Shown piece by piece: positions 22,309 to 34,002 of a DNA stretch of 64,000 bases. The notes beneath the pieces are model-generated. The model saw only the letters and a program-made list of their open reading frames with translations, was not told the DNA's origin and made no database searches. The DNA lies in NCBI GenBank assembly GCA_022835595.1, contig BQUP01000005.1, positions 1,178,001 through 1,242,000 on the forward strand. Reading direction: 5' to 3'. Position 1 is the stretch's first letter. Each line of letters opens with the position of its first letter. The DNA is from Cystobasidium ongulense. Taxonomy: Eukaryota; Basidiomycota; Cystobasidiomycetes; Cystobasidiales; Cystobasidiaceae. The position numbers were made by a program, and so were the translations under genes.

Positions 22309-25077
22309 CTACGCGCCATTCTCCAACATCAAGCGTCGAATCTGGGGCTGCTGGGCAACTCCTGGAGACTGCGCAGATGGCACACTTCCAGGCTGAGGAG
22401 AGTTCAGTGCCCCATTGCTCCCGCTAGGGTTGCTCGACCGTCGAACTTGCTGTCCGCCAGCTCCTCCAACGTTGCTATAAACCTGCTGCACCGGCCCTTG
22501 CGCTCCCATTCTGCTATTATTAACGCTACTGGCACTCGCAGCTGCGGCCAACGCCTGCGCCTGCGCTTGTCCTGGCCCTACCATTGGCGTTCCACCCACC
22601 TGCTGCTGCGGCTGCACTCCATTCATACCTGCTCCGTTGCTTTGTGGCTGTGGCGCAAACGCGTGGATCCGCTGTCCAGGCAGCTTGCCAATCACTTGCA
22701 TCGGCGGCGGTCGATCCGGCTCCCGCATCGTCCATCGCAGGGCTTCTTCCAGGTGAGAGCTTGCTGGATAGACACTCTCCCAGTCCGAGACAGCCAACAT
22801 TCGACTTCTCGTAGCAGCAAACTTTGTATCAAAGTCATCAAGCACCATTGGATAGCGTGACGACGGTAGCTCTTGCGGAATATCGGCATCGTACCGCCAG
22901 CGCTCCTGCATCCGAATCATCTTGTCCTCTTCTTCTCCATCTTCCTCATCTGATGTATTGGGTGCAACGCGACGGGAGGCCAGTCGGTCGAGGTGGATAC
23001 GTCCACCTCGTCCTATGCGCTTGCGATAGCGCTGTCCTACAATCTGAATAAAGGGTGGATTGTATTGGTCAAAAGTGATAATCTCGGCGGGAGTGCGGCC
23101 TTCCGAGTAGCGGTACAGCCTCTCTGGGGCACGCCAGAAGCGGGACTGTAGGGGCTGAGGAAGGGGCATGAAAGCAGAATCTGTGATGTCTTCCCAGCCA
23201 AATTCTTGTTCGCGCTTTCGTTGCATGTCCTTGTCGATGCGCTGGACAGCATAAGCAGTCTTGTCTTTGTATGGAGGCAAGGGATCCGGCAAAAGGCCTG
23301 GGGCCAGAGAGGCCATCGTGGTTCTGTTGGGAATAACAATCTTGTTGGCACTGCAATGAAGAGTGAGAGTAAACACAAACACAGAGAGAGTCAGACACGA
23401 TATCGAGCGGAGCATTGAGACACAGAGCATACCTCAGAGGAGCCTGCGGAGCCATGCCGGCTTTGCGCCTCTTCTCACGGCGGGGTATAAGGAGCGCTTC
23501 GTCGCCATGTGCTTCTCCAAGTTTACGCTTGATCGTACGCATGCGGATGCGCTCCTCGAAAATGTTGCCTTCGGTGATGATAGAGTCTCGTTTGCACTTC
23601 TCTCGTTCGAGCACCTTGAGAAGCAATTCCTGCGCGCTCGATAAGTCCGATTTGAGCCGGACGAGCTTTTCTATTGTCTGTGTATCCGTGCGGCGTGTTT
23701 TGCGTGCGACTTTGACCTCTCTCCTTCTGAAACAGACATAAGGACTTTCGTTGATCATATCGTGCTAGGAACGTAAGCAAAGGCGTCAGCGTAGAAAGAA
23801 TTGCGCGGATGCAACGAAAACGTACATCCAGTTGTGGATTGATGTTCTTGCCGCCGGCCCTGATGCGTCGATCTTTCCAATGTGGATATATAGCTCTAGC
23901 GAGGCTTTTTGCGATCTTTACGAGATAGGGCGGCAGGTATTCGGAGAATGACGGCTCAAGGTCCTCAAGAGTGGGTATACGCGAGACATCCTGCGAAGTA
24001 GGACCGTTAGTATTTGACAGGCTTCGTGTTCTGTTCTGCTTCAAAAGTGGAAGCACAAAACAGCAAGCTTACAGAATGTAGAGTAGGAGTCTTCTGGTCG
24101 GTAGCGCGCTCAAGAATGTCCATGACAAGCTCAAAATCGTCTTCGGTTATAATGGAAGTGTTGTGGCTCGACTCTCTAATTTGCTTGCGCTTACGATTGG
24201 CCGCTTTATAAGATGAGAGAGGAGCAAGAGGAGGGTAATGCCCGTTTTTAGAGATGAGATCGAGTGTAGATGACTTGGCGCTGACCGCTACATGGCCGTT
24301 GACACCAGAAAGTGGAGGAGACGCAGGCGAGGCGGGTGCATGTGAAATATCTGACGACTCAGCACCGTTGAGCTGGCTTGTGGGTGGCTTATTTTCGTCG
24401 GCATCGTCTCCGTGAGCCATGTGAGCATCTTGACCACGCTCTTTGGCCGCGATATTGTAATCCTCGAGCCAGTCTTCATCCTCTTCGTCCATGGTATATG
24501 CAATGCCCATTGTTTCTTCAACAGTCGCGGAGAAGCGATTGTAGCCGTGAGGGTCGACATATGCATTATGTGGATAGAGAGCTTCGTAATCAAGGGCAAT
24601 ACCAGTGGCGTCGGGGGTTGGGATGTGGGCGACAAGAGGCTTGCTAGGGCCTCCGCCGGCCGCACCAGGAGCGCCTGAGAAGGATCTTCCGAGCGAGTTG
24701 CGCTGGAGTGCTGCTGCTGAAGCAGAGATGACGGCTTGGAGATGGTGCTCGCGCTCTTCTTCCTTGTCGACACCTGTTTCGACGCGTATGGTATCGCCGT
24801 TCTCGGATGCGGGAAGAGTGGAGCTTGAGGTGCCATGAGCAGGCGAAGCACCTCCAAAGGCACTTGTGTATGCGCCTGGGCCGGGAGACGCGCCGTAGGC
24901 AGCCGGGCTGATGGTGAGTTCATCGTCGAATGGGAGTTCAAAGGAGCCGACATAGACGGGTATGGCGGTCTTGAAGTTGATCTTTCGCGTGCGGAAGCGG
25001 GAGGACTGGAGGAGGGGGGGGGGGGGGGGGGGAANNNNNNNNNNCAATGCGGTAAAGCTGCTTACAGGCTTTGGCAT
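22309..25077 (-). CDS. EPL1: EPL1, Enhancer of polycomb-like NuA4 subunit
   Basis: EPL1 is the scaffold of the NuA4/Piccolo histone H4/H2A acetyltransferase and acts in the nucleus. A tiny first coding exon (ATG at 25077, MPKP) appears to splice over an intron holding the N gap and a C-rich tract to SSRFRTRKINFKTAIPVYVG, the conserved EPcA start. Later parts include EDLEPSFSEYLPPYLVKIAK (following a Ser/Pro-rich insert), INPQLDxxDMINESPYVCFR, RREVKVARKTRRTDTQ, EKLVRLKSDLSSAQELLLKV and CKRDSIITEGNIFEERI. All of these belong to the EPcA domain. The C-terminal half has RRIGRGGRIHLDR-like and Gln/Ala/Pro-rich sequence. About four or five introns are present. The assignment is strong; only the exon 1 junction is blurred by the gap. 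Confidence 0.9.
25014..25044. other. Assembly gap next to a 19-nt G run
   Basis: A run of 19 G (25014-25032) plus AA is followed by ten N. On the coding strand of EPL1 this is a C-tract just before an acceptor CTCCAG, so it probably lies inside intron 1 and serves as its pyrimidine tract. The true gap length is unknown. Confidence 0.95.
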
Positions 25078-25528
25078 AGCTCGCAGGACATCGAAGGTTC
25101 AAGGGGAAGAGGGCGAGGTTCAAGGCGAGCGATGGAGCTGGAGAGGGCAAGCGTGAAGCCATGTCGATGGAGGGGGGGTAGAGTATATAGGACAAAGTAA
25201 AACGGGAAAGGGAAGGTAGGTGTGAGGGAGGTTCGATGCGAAGGAGGAATGAATGGTCAGTGCGGATGTCAGGTTAGTGAGTGTGCGGGTGGTTAGTCGT
25301 TTGTTGCCATTCCAGGCGATGAATAGGAATAATGTGTAGAACATGGTCAGCCACGGGGATTAATCCTTGTCAAGTGAGCGAACCCACCCTACAGCTCGAT
25401 TGCTTTTCTGTCCAATCAGACACGCTCAACGGGGAATGGTGAACCAGAGTTGATGGGAGAAAGAGCGTGCGTGCAAGCGGTGATGGAGAGGTGTGGACCA
25501 GTTGTAGGTCACGCTGTAGAGTGCCGAA

Positions 25529-25560
25529 CTGCTGCTGCTGCTACTGCTGCTGCTGCTTGA
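25529..25560. repeat. CTG-type trinucleotide microsatellite
   Basis: A short interrupted CTG repeat (CTG x4, CTA, CTG x4 by eye) lies in the intergenic region upstream of EPL1. Confidence 0.7.
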
Positions 25561-25760
25561 GGTGACTGCCGCTCGAAAGGCCAGTCAAGGCTTCGAGGAT
25601 GCGCTGAGCGAGCGGACGGCGGCGAGCAGCGACGAAGAGCAGGCAGCAGAGGCGGGAGGGTGCGATGGGACGATGGAGTGGGACGGAATGGGATGGACGG
25701 GCGTGCGTGCGCGTCAATCACCCACTCAATCACGGCTGTCCAGATCAACACAATCAAGAG

Positions 25761-25936
25761 TAATCCAATTGTTAATGCCGTTTTCGCCAATACTAATGCA
25801 TTGCTAATAGAGCTTACCCGGTGGTAGTCCGTTTGTAATCGTCCTAATGCCCCGTTTGTAATGGCCCCCTGCTCGGCACTAATGCGCACTACGATTTCCC
25901 GCTAATCCCCGCGCTGCAGGTTGTAATCGAGCTAAT
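25761..25936 (+). promoter_or_regulatory. Homotypic TAAT cluster
   Basis: Eleven TAAT motifs start at 25761, 25773, 25794, 25805, 25836, 25845, 25859, 25880, 25903, 25924 and 25933. All are on the plus strand and no ATTA is seen on that strand in the interval. Two copies of CCGTTTGTAAT occur 23 bp apart. TAAT is the core of homeodomain sites; the role is unknown. Confidence 0.45.
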
Positions 25937-26120
25937 CGAGTCCCCTTGCCCGAAGATTTCTTCCGGCCCTCTTTCGCCCTCCCCCCCGATTTGGTGGCAA
26001 ATGGCGGGCCACTGTGTGATTGGCGGACATGGCATGCCTCGGATCACCCGCCGCTTCCGTCCGGCGCACGTGCGAGGGAAGGCTGGCCCGAAAGTTGGTG
26101 GCGGGTGGCAAACACTGCAG

Positions 26121-26128
26121 TCACGTGA
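26121..26128. promoter_or_regulatory. TCACGTGA site upstream of the LYR gene
   Basis: A perfect octamer in the context CAGTCACGTGACCGG lies 256 bp before the ATG of the LYR-like gene. Confidence 0.4.
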
Positions 26129-26383
26129 CCGGCTGGATGACCATCCACCCTCTTCTCTCCCCATCCAGCACTTCTGACACTTTCCTTGCAGGATTTGCGC
26201 ACACACAGCTGACTTGCTATACTGGAAGAACGGCATCGCTCTTTCGTCTGGTCTGGGCTGTCTGGCCTGGAAAAGAGCCCGCTTCGACGACGCTGCACAA
26301 GAATTCGCATTCTTCTAGACTACAAGCACATGTGGTAGCCTCTACAAACTGACTGCACACGCTCTTCTACGCATCTCCGAGCC

Positions 26384-27594
26384 ATGCGCAGCCTCCCTTC
26401 CATCTTCACCTCGCCTGCCCTGACCCTCCCGCCCTTGCGCAAACTTCCACCCCGCCCTCGCGTGCCCTTTTTCAAGCTCGCATCCCATACCCTGCCCACG
26501 AAATGGTCGGTATATAGACATCTCTTGCGATACGCCCCAGACTCTCTTCATCGAGAAGCAGCAAGATCCAGGTGGAGAAGACCCAGAAAATGGCACTGCA
26601 CTAGCCCCCATCTAACCATGCGTCTCCTCAACAAGGAAGAACAGGTCGTGAAGGATTACAAAGAGCTACATCGCCTTCGTTCTGAGTCGGTGGAGCCATC
26701 TAAACCTGAAATCAGTCCATCTTGTCTCGCGACAGTTGAACAAGCGGTATCAGTGTCGGTATTGGAAGATACAGAAGATTCTCCCCGCGCGTCCTCATCA
26801 CCTACCATTCCACACCATCTTCATCGAGGCCTTCAAAGGGATTCTTCCCTCAGGCTCAAGAGCTTACAAGATCACATCGAAAAGCTCCAACTAGATGTAA
26901 CCATGTCAAACACGGTGACTCAGGAATATGTAAGTCTCACCCTGGTCATATTCGCAGATACTCCTATGTATTTACATACTGCACGCTCACACTCGACTCT
27001 TCAGCATACCAGTCTAGAACAGGCTCGTGCGCATTATAGGCCCATCAAGACTCCAGGATTGGTTTTCCCTTCGATGCGCAACGCAGCCATGCCGAGATTA
27101 AAGCCTCAACCCCTTCACATGACTATGCTCATCACAAACCGACAGCGTGCCCGGGACCGCCGCATTGTCCAGCTCAAAACGTGGGAGGAGATGCAGATGC
27201 ACCTCCGGCTTGAGCAGCATTTTGAAATGTCAGCAGACTCGCGCCCTCAGGCCCAGCTTGGCAAGTGGGATATCGTGTCTACATTTGTTTCTTCAACTAA
27301 CGCAGCTGTTCCGTTCCTTAGATGAATATGTTGCCGCTAGTGCAGCAGAGCTCAAACGATCGGACGCTGGCGACATGCGTCGCCTTAATGTGGGTTTAAT
27401 GTCATCTGATTCTTACGGTCGCTGAAGTGCTATCCCAACAGACCAAATTTTCGGCCGAGGTTTTGCAGACCCGCGATGAGGCTCGTCGTCTGCGGCCCGC
27501 TGTTCTAACATCGCACAGGCGCAAGAAAGACACTGCCGCCAGATTACAGCGTCTCTCACAGGCAAGCAAACGAAGCAGAGATGTGGATGACTAG
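26384..27594 (+). CDS. LYR-motif-like mitochondrial protein
   Basis: Four exons (26384-26929, 27005-27260, 27322-27389, 27442-27594) encode about 340 residues. The N-terminus is basic and Pro-rich (MRSLPSIFTSPALTLPPLRK, then RPRVPFFKL), fitting a mitochondrial presequence. It is followed by KWSVYRHLLRYAPDSL and REAARSRWRRPRKW, which look like a Complex1_LYR helix pair with VYR in place of LYR. The second half (RNAAMPRLKPQPLHMTMLI, NRQRARDRRIVQLKTWEEM) recalls fungal LYR proteins of unknown role. Such proteins serve mitochondrial Fe-S or respiratory assembly, but no specific client can be named. Intron 2 (27261-27321) requires a GC donor to keep frame. The gene ends RLSQASKRSRDVDD. Family assignment is tentative. 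Confidence 0.6.
27261..27321 (+). other. GC-AG intron in the LYR gene
   Basis: This is a 61-nt intron with donor TTG|GCAAGT (best GC-donor consensus), branch ACTAAC and acceptor CCTTAG. Phase 1 joins PQAQL to DEYVAASAAEL. No GT donor gives an open frame with a reasonable intron length; the only GT alternative would be 31 nt. Confidence 0.65.
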
Positions 27595-28399
27595 TATGCT
27601 CTGCCTGGTCCAACACATCCCGAATGTAACGCAACGCTCCGCTCGCTAGAGCCCGAAGCCTCAATGTCGTCACATCAAGGTTCAAGACTGTGCCACATGG
27701 TCTCGGCTACAGGCCCGTACAAGCATTTTCCTGCCGTGGTAAAGACTTCAGATTCCACCGGCGAGACATCGAGGTATCTACTTGCCTTTATTGTGCTACA
27801 ATGCAAGTGGATCTGCAAAAAGAGAGATCCTTGGGAGAGAAGGAGCAGTGCATTGTACTCGACCTCGATGCGCATGCAGCGGTTAAGGCGTTACAGCAGG
27901 TGGTTTTTGGCATGTCCAGGGATCCTGGCACAGCGTCGAGATGACCCGCTCAAAACTCTAGTGGATGGGCTTAGAAATGGTGGCTTATATTGGCAGTTCG
28001 ATGCGTCTTGTTGAGCGACGGCGGGATAGGTCACTATTAGAGTTGCAACAGTGGCTGGGTCGTGACCTGGAGGTCTAGCGCATTTCTCAGCAATGCAGCC
28101 CTACCAAGGTGTTATGGAAGAAGAACCTTGTCAGTCACGTGTTTCGAGGCGCTTTGTACAAGACGCGAAATGTGTTATTGTAGACGGGTGTGTTCGGAGA
28201 GCCGCAGCTGTATCGTATGTCGCACTGAAACCACCACGAAGCATACGCTCTGCTCATTCGAAGCTTGAAGCTGCCCTTGCAACTGCACTTGCCTGCATTT
28301 CCATCGCCCAACAAGTTAGTTGCCTCTCTGCTTCTGGCCAACACCAAGTCGCGAATCCCAGCAAGCAAGCACGTTCTCGCTGAAGCAAAACAAGGAGAC
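27595..28399 (+). other. Unassigned region with open frames between the LYR gene and TAF10
   Basis: Directly after the LYR stop, the same frame stays open for 140 codons (27595-28014, with YALPGPTHPECNATLRSLEP). A second frame at about 27653-27770 reads ARSLNVVTSRFKTVPHGLGY and CRGKDFRFHRRDIE up to a possible donor GTATCT. No family is recognised and no complete gene model could be built. It may be a 3' UTR, a decayed gene or an alternative C-terminus. Confidence 0.3.
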
Positions 28400-29276
28400 A
28401 TGTCGGGTCCGTCGGGAATGGCGATAGACCCCACGCTGCTCATGTTCCAGCAGGCGAGAGCGGCAGCGGCAGCGGCAGGCCAGCAGCAGGAAGGCAGCTC
28501 GACAGCAGCGAACGAGGAGGAGGATGCCGGGCAAGGTGCTCAGAACAGTGAATACCAGACTATGGACCCGCAACTCTCTTCCAGCTCGACCTCGGCAGCA
28601 GCAGCAGCGCCAGCCGTCAATGGTGATGGTGGACCTTACCCACTCCAGCCAGCATCAGCAGCAGTAGCAGTGGCATCGACAAGTGCAAAGACAGACTCGC
28701 TCGAAGCCGCGCCTGTCGACCTGCGCGATGATGTAGAACTCGCAGCTTTCCTTGCAAAGATGGACGACTACGAGCCTATCCTGCCAGACTCTGTGACTCG
28801 CTTCTATCTCGAGAAAGCAGGCTTCCAGTCTTCTGATGACCGAGTGTAGGCGGGAACCTCTGTTCCATCTGTACACCACGAGCTGATTCGTCCAATCTCC
28901 TCTATTGCTTCATATCTTAGCACCCGCATGCTAGGACTCGCGGCTCAAAAGTTTGTGAGCGATATCGCCAAAGATGCCTACGCTTTTGCAAGAACCCGGA
29001 CAACTGCAGGACCCGGACGGGCTCCAGGAGCGGGAAACACACAAGGACCCTCTGCGAAAAATAAGGTGAGCCCTTCTGTGATCCTCAGTTGCTCGAAAGG
29101 GCCACTGACATCTTTCATAGGATCGGTCCAAGACTGTACTGACCATGGACGACCTATCGGCTGCTCTGCACGAGTATGGAGTAGATGCGTCTAGGTGAGA
29201 GCTGGTCTGCTCCAGACCTATTGCATGCTTGTCAGGAAGCTGACATTGGTACTGCAGAGCACCTTACTATCGTTGA
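28400..29276 (+). CDS. TAF10: TAF10, TFIID/SAGA histone-fold subunit
   Basis: TAF10 is shared by TFIID and SAGA and pairs through its histone fold with TAF8 or SPT7-type partners in the nucleus. Four exons (28400-28845, 28921-29065, 29121-29194, 29258-29276) encode 227 residues. A low-complexity Ala/Gln/Ser N-terminus is followed by the conserved core: DDVELAAFLAKMDDYEPILP, DSVTRFYLEKAGFQSSDDRV, TRMLGLAAQKFVSDIAKDAY and KDRSKTVLTMDDLSAALHEY, ending GVDASRAPYYR. The end matches the typical GI..KKPxYY terminus of the family. A short insert rich in Gly, Pro and Thr (ARTRTTAGPGRAPGAG) sits in the usual variable loop. All splice sites are GT-AG and in phase. Confidence 0.95.
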
Positions 29277-29463
29277 CGCACCATCAAGTGACAGCCTCAG
29301 TAGAACCATTCGAGCACCCATCCTTCCTTCCTTTCGGCATTTGCTCTGTTGCATTTCGTAGCTCTGTTTCGTTGTCTGCCATACAAAAGCCAAAGCTTGC
29401 TCATGTACCAGTACACCAATCTCTGGATTCAATGTATCTATCTGCAGAAGACCGAACCCCTAA

Positions 29464-32400
29464 CTAAGCTTTAGGTTCTCCACGCAACAAGGCCTTAAAG
29501 TCAGCTTGGCTTCGTTGAGCGGGTGCATGGTCGATTGCTTCTGACGCTTGACTTTTTACCAATTCTGCTCCATTGCTTGGCTCTGCGATTGTATCCACCT
29601 CCATTCGTGGAGCATGCCTGGCAGCACCAAGTCCCAATTTCCGGCCTCGGCCTCGATTTGCTCGGGGCAAGAAGCCAGCCACTCTTGAAGAACCCTCCGA
29701 TGCACCTTTGTTCTCCTGGTATCTTCGCTGCGGACGATCTGAGGTCTCTTTGATTGTGAGTTCCGCACCATCGTAATCAATCTTACTTGCAGAGGCAGAC
29801 AACAGAAGTTTGGAGGCATCCTACGAAAAGAGTGTTCAGATTGCCTGCAGGTCAAACACATATCTTACAGACAGAGAACTCACAGCGGGGTCCTCGAATA
29901 TCACGGTTGCAGATGATCCGTCCAATTCCACAGAGGTTGTTCGACCAAATTGGTCGAAGAATTGCTGTACTAGCGGCTCTTGAGCATCGCTTGGTAGACC
30001 GGAGACATTGACAGTGCGGTTGCGAGCATCTGCACGTTGGCCTTGCCCACTTGCAGTGGGTCTAGAGGCAAGAATATTCAGTACCGGTTGCGAAGACCAG
30101 GCAGACCGTCCTACGGAAGACTGACTTTGCTTTCTGAGATACTCGGCTATCTGCCAACACGACACCTAGCCGCCTTTTCTTGTATTCGTGATTGTTCATA
30201 CTCAATGCTGCAGAAGCAGATTGCTGTTGAAATCAAGTGAATCAGTGTGGTCGTACTTGCACAACAAGGAGGCAGAGCCATCGAACCTCGGTCTCGAAAT
30301 CCACGAAACCGGCACCCTTGCAAAGGCCGCCTTCGTCTTTGAGCACACGACATCCGCGCAAGGTGCCAAACTATTTTGATAAACAGGTTAGCGGAAAGGT
30401 ACAGGTTATCGACTGTGTCATGAACAAAGCTTACTGGCGTAAATAGTTTCTCCAGGTCGCTTTCTGTAGCTTGCTTAGGCAAGCCGGTGACGAACAACTC
30501 TCGTTTGGTAGCATTGGCATCTGTTCGGGTCTGCCTATGCGAAGGGTCTGAGATGCGAACTTGCATACGTTGGTGCGAACCTTCTTCAATGACAGTGTTG
30601 TGCAGAGATAGAGCTCGCTGTGCCGCTGCCTATAATCCAATCGTCAGGACACCGGAAACTAGCGCGTCGATGGTAAGCCTCACAGAATCAACATATTGTA
30701 CATATGCAAATCTTCGGGTTGCTTTCAAACGTCGACTCGGCCAGCGAGTTTCGAAAATAGTCCCATACTGGACAAGCACGAATCGGGATCAGCACCGAAA
30801 CCCAGAGGCAAGCGATGAATATGCGTACCGGCTCAAAGAGACTTTGTAAGTCAGCTGCAACAAATGTCTCTGGAAAGTTCGTGATGTAAAGTGTGCTCTG
30901 CCAGACAGGGGATACCTGCACTTCCTGACCATCGATGCGTTTCTTGTCTTTCGTCAAGGCGGCGGGAACGCTTTCCTGCAAATTTATGTATTTATCAGAC
31001 ATCTGGTTGTCAGAACCAAGGTAAACCTTACCCTCGTGTTGAACTCCACAGTGGCTACAGCCTGGTCTTCCAAAGCCCGAACTTTGATTTCGCGGATGGG
31101 CCCGCACTACATTCAAATTTACAATCAGCAAGGTATTCGGTTATGTCATCAAGTCGATGCGCTCACGTCTCGGAACATCTTCTTCATGTCCTCTTCTTTG
31201 GCGTCTTTCAGAAGTCCAGTCACAGAAATAGTAGCATTCTCCCGATCGCTGCTGGCACGAGTCAGTCAAGACGGACGCGGCAGTATACAGTGATACGCCC
31301 ACGGACCGTTTCAATTCTTGCACATCCTCGCCAGCTGTAAGAGGTAGACGCCGTGAGCTCCAGGCCAGAGCAGTAGCGTAAAGAAGTACTCACGACCGTT
31401 CGGCTTCTGTTCTACCTGTGTTTCAGGGGTTGCTGCAATAGGCGTGTCCTGATCAAGCCGACGTTTTTTCGAAGTTTCCTGCGTTTCAGACTCCTGTAGC
31501 ATGCTCGAGTCGGCTTCACCTGCCTCCGCGGTCGCAGCCTGCTGAAGACGACTCTCCTGCAGAAGAAAATTGTTGTTTGTTTAACAACAGCTGTTTCGGT
31601 GTAGATTGTATACTCACCCGTAGGCGGCGGGCATGAACATGCGTCATTTCATGCGCAATAGTCGCTAGAGCCTTTTCCAAGGTTGCTAGCGAGCCATCGC
31701 GGTGCTCAAACGTTGCCCAGGCATCGAAGACAAACTCCGGGTAGTCATACCGTCTCTTGGCGGCATTCTGGAACATCTTGCGAACCGTATCAACCTTATT
31801 TTGGCGTCTGAACATACAGAAACACTTTCAGCAACTGTTGCCTACAGCTTCGCACATATGAGAGATACGAACAGTAGATATTCGGTTCGTGTGATCAGTA
31901 GTAAAGCCGAGGTGGGATACGATTGTGCAAGAGACGCTAACAATGCGTCTATTGCAATCCAGTCTCCCTTTCGTTCGTACTGTTGAATGTAAATTAGCGT
32001 TGGTTTCGCGAAATGACCAATCGGCGGCACGGCACGAACCTGGCGGAGGAGGTATTTCTCTACGCGAAGGTGTGGATCGCCAGTCTCCGGTGCTAGACTC
32101 TTCACCTTGACAAGACCGCCTTGCAGTAGCGAGACGAGTCTTTCAGAAGGTTGATCTGCCCCGTCTGTCAGTCCAATGGCGGACAATTGGCAATCCGGAC
32201 TGATCAACTCACCTTCTTCGTCGGTACTCGTATCGAGGTGCCTGACGGCATCTACACACGCAATGACTATGCTAACCAGGTCTGTCATATTTAGGCGGGT
32301 ATCGTTGGCTTCAATTATCCGTTCGTATTGAGCTGCAGGAAGGGAAGTCAGGTTGAAATATCACGTCGTCGTAGCTGGGCATAGTGTGATACCTTCACTG

Positions 32401-34002
32401 AAGGCCAGAGCCGATTCGGGAGGGCACAGCGATTCCTACCAACGAGAATCGGAATTAGCTGGCAGGACCGCGCTGTGAGCGTGCGCATTACAGAGATGTG
32501 CTCACTGTGCCCCGAATGCATTCGGATAAGACCTCCCCAGAAAATGGAAGATAGCGAATTGCCCGCTGATACAATTCAAGCAGTAGATCTGCCGACCATT
32601 CAGCCTCCGTTACGCCAGAGAAGGTCTGTGGCTTCTTGACCGCGGTCACCTTCAAAGCAGAATTGAAAAGATCAGTATAGGCGCGCGCTGGTCCTCGCCT
32701 GCAACAACTTGTTGGACGCACGGATAGAGTCAAAAGTGAATGCCAAAGTTCGGCGTTAAACGGATGAGAAGCAAGAGCTCGCTCATACAGGACCTTCACG
32801 AGGAGGAAATTTGGTTTTGAAACTTCTTGCTCCCAGGCAAGATATGCCTGATACGCCTCCACAGAATTATGACCAGTAGCCAGTTGATCTTCTTGCGCTT
32901 CTCGCAGATCAACAATTGCCTTTGTCGCATTATAGATTGGTTGCGACTTGACAAGGCTCTCTTCATAAGATGCGTTTTTGTAGGTGGAGATGAAGCTGCT
33001 AAGTAGCTGAAAGGTATCAGATAGTTGTAAATGCGGTTCACACAGCCTCTCGAGGTAGAATTGTTCCATTCTGCTGATGGCGTCTTCCGTCGGATTGCTT
33101 CGCAGCTGGAATAGCTGATAGCTGTGCAAGATCAGCCAGACGGACTGGCCCTGGAGAAGGGAGGAAGAGCAGAAGAGTTAATAGAGGTACGCGATACTTG
33201 CCACTGCCGACAAAACAAAGCAACGCACCTGCGGGAGATGCCATCGAACGGTCTGATTCGCTGCCGAAGCCATCTCTCCTTCGACAAACTCTTCGTCGAA
33301 GACTGCTGTAGCGCTCTCGTCGGTAGCAGTCTCCTGCCTACTCATTTCTTCCTCCTCGAGCACGTCTGGGTATGTGTGCCCGCGTGCTTCGAAATAGGTA
33401 GCCAAGACAAAGTGTGTGTAGTCCTGATGAAGCCGGATTGCTGCAAGGTGGAAAGATCTTGGGTCAGCTGGAGAGTCTGGTCTGCACAATGCAATATCAA
33501 ACTTGCACAAGACATCGCTGCAGGCGCGTTTGTAGAGCTCCAACACCTCGACCTTGCCTTCCAGAGTGCCTCCTACAAGGGCCTTGCGATCACGTATCCA
33601 TTCGAGCCAGAGGTCTTCAGAGAGCGGCACCATCTGCGCCATGAAAGCACGCGCTTCTTCTCGCTCTTCTTCACTTGCAGCGGCAGCAATGTGCGCGACG
33701 TGCAGCTCGCTCGAGTACGGCGACTGGGCCAGCTTTTCGAGCACGCTGAGCTCGCTGTCGACTTCGGCTCCCTGCTTTGCTCTGCCTTTTCCTTTGCCCT
33801 TGTTCTTGGGCTTGTCAGCCGTCCTATCTCTTGCTTTGGACCTGCTCTTGCTCTTGTCGCCGTTGCTGGCAGCGTTGATTGCTGCTGCCTCTGCCGTGCC
33901 TTCGCCTTCACCTTCTTGACCGGCATGACTTGCCTGTACGGATGGGCCAGCCGACGAAGCCGACAGCGCGCCTTTAACGTGTTCAGGCTGATCCACCTCC
34001 AT
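29464..34002 (-). CDS. PRP24: PRP24/SART3-type splicing factor
   Basis: Prp24/SART3 reanneals U4 and U6 snRNAs after splicing. This 4.5-kb gene has many short introns. The N-terminus (MEVDQPEHVKGALS) is followed by a Lys/Arg-rich stretch and then HAT-type helical repeats such as EDLWLEWIRDRKAL, ELYKRACSDV, EAYQAYLAWEQEVSKPNF, KVLYERALASHPFNAELWHS and YDYPEFVFDAWATFEHRDG. Four RRM-like units follow: CGPIREIKVRALEDQAVATV; STLYITNFPETFVAADLQSL with RRFAYVQYVDS; KRELFVTGLPKQATESDLEK with CKGAGFVDFETE; and RTVNVSGLPSDAQEPLVQQF. The C-terminus (LPRANRGRGRKLGLG to SQADFKALLRGEPKA) resembles the short motif that binds the Lsm2-8 ring. The HAT-plus-four-RRM layout combines human SART3 and yeast Prp24 features. 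Confidence 0.9.

Larger units (their letters stand above)
25078..26383. other. Intergenic region between EPL1 and the LYR gene
   Basis: This is a 1.3-kb divergent promoter region. It holds a CTG/CAG-rich short repeat (about 25529-25560), a cluster of eleven TAAT motifs on one strand (25761-25936) and a TCACGTGA site at 26121-26128. No gene is recognised. Confidence 0.6.
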
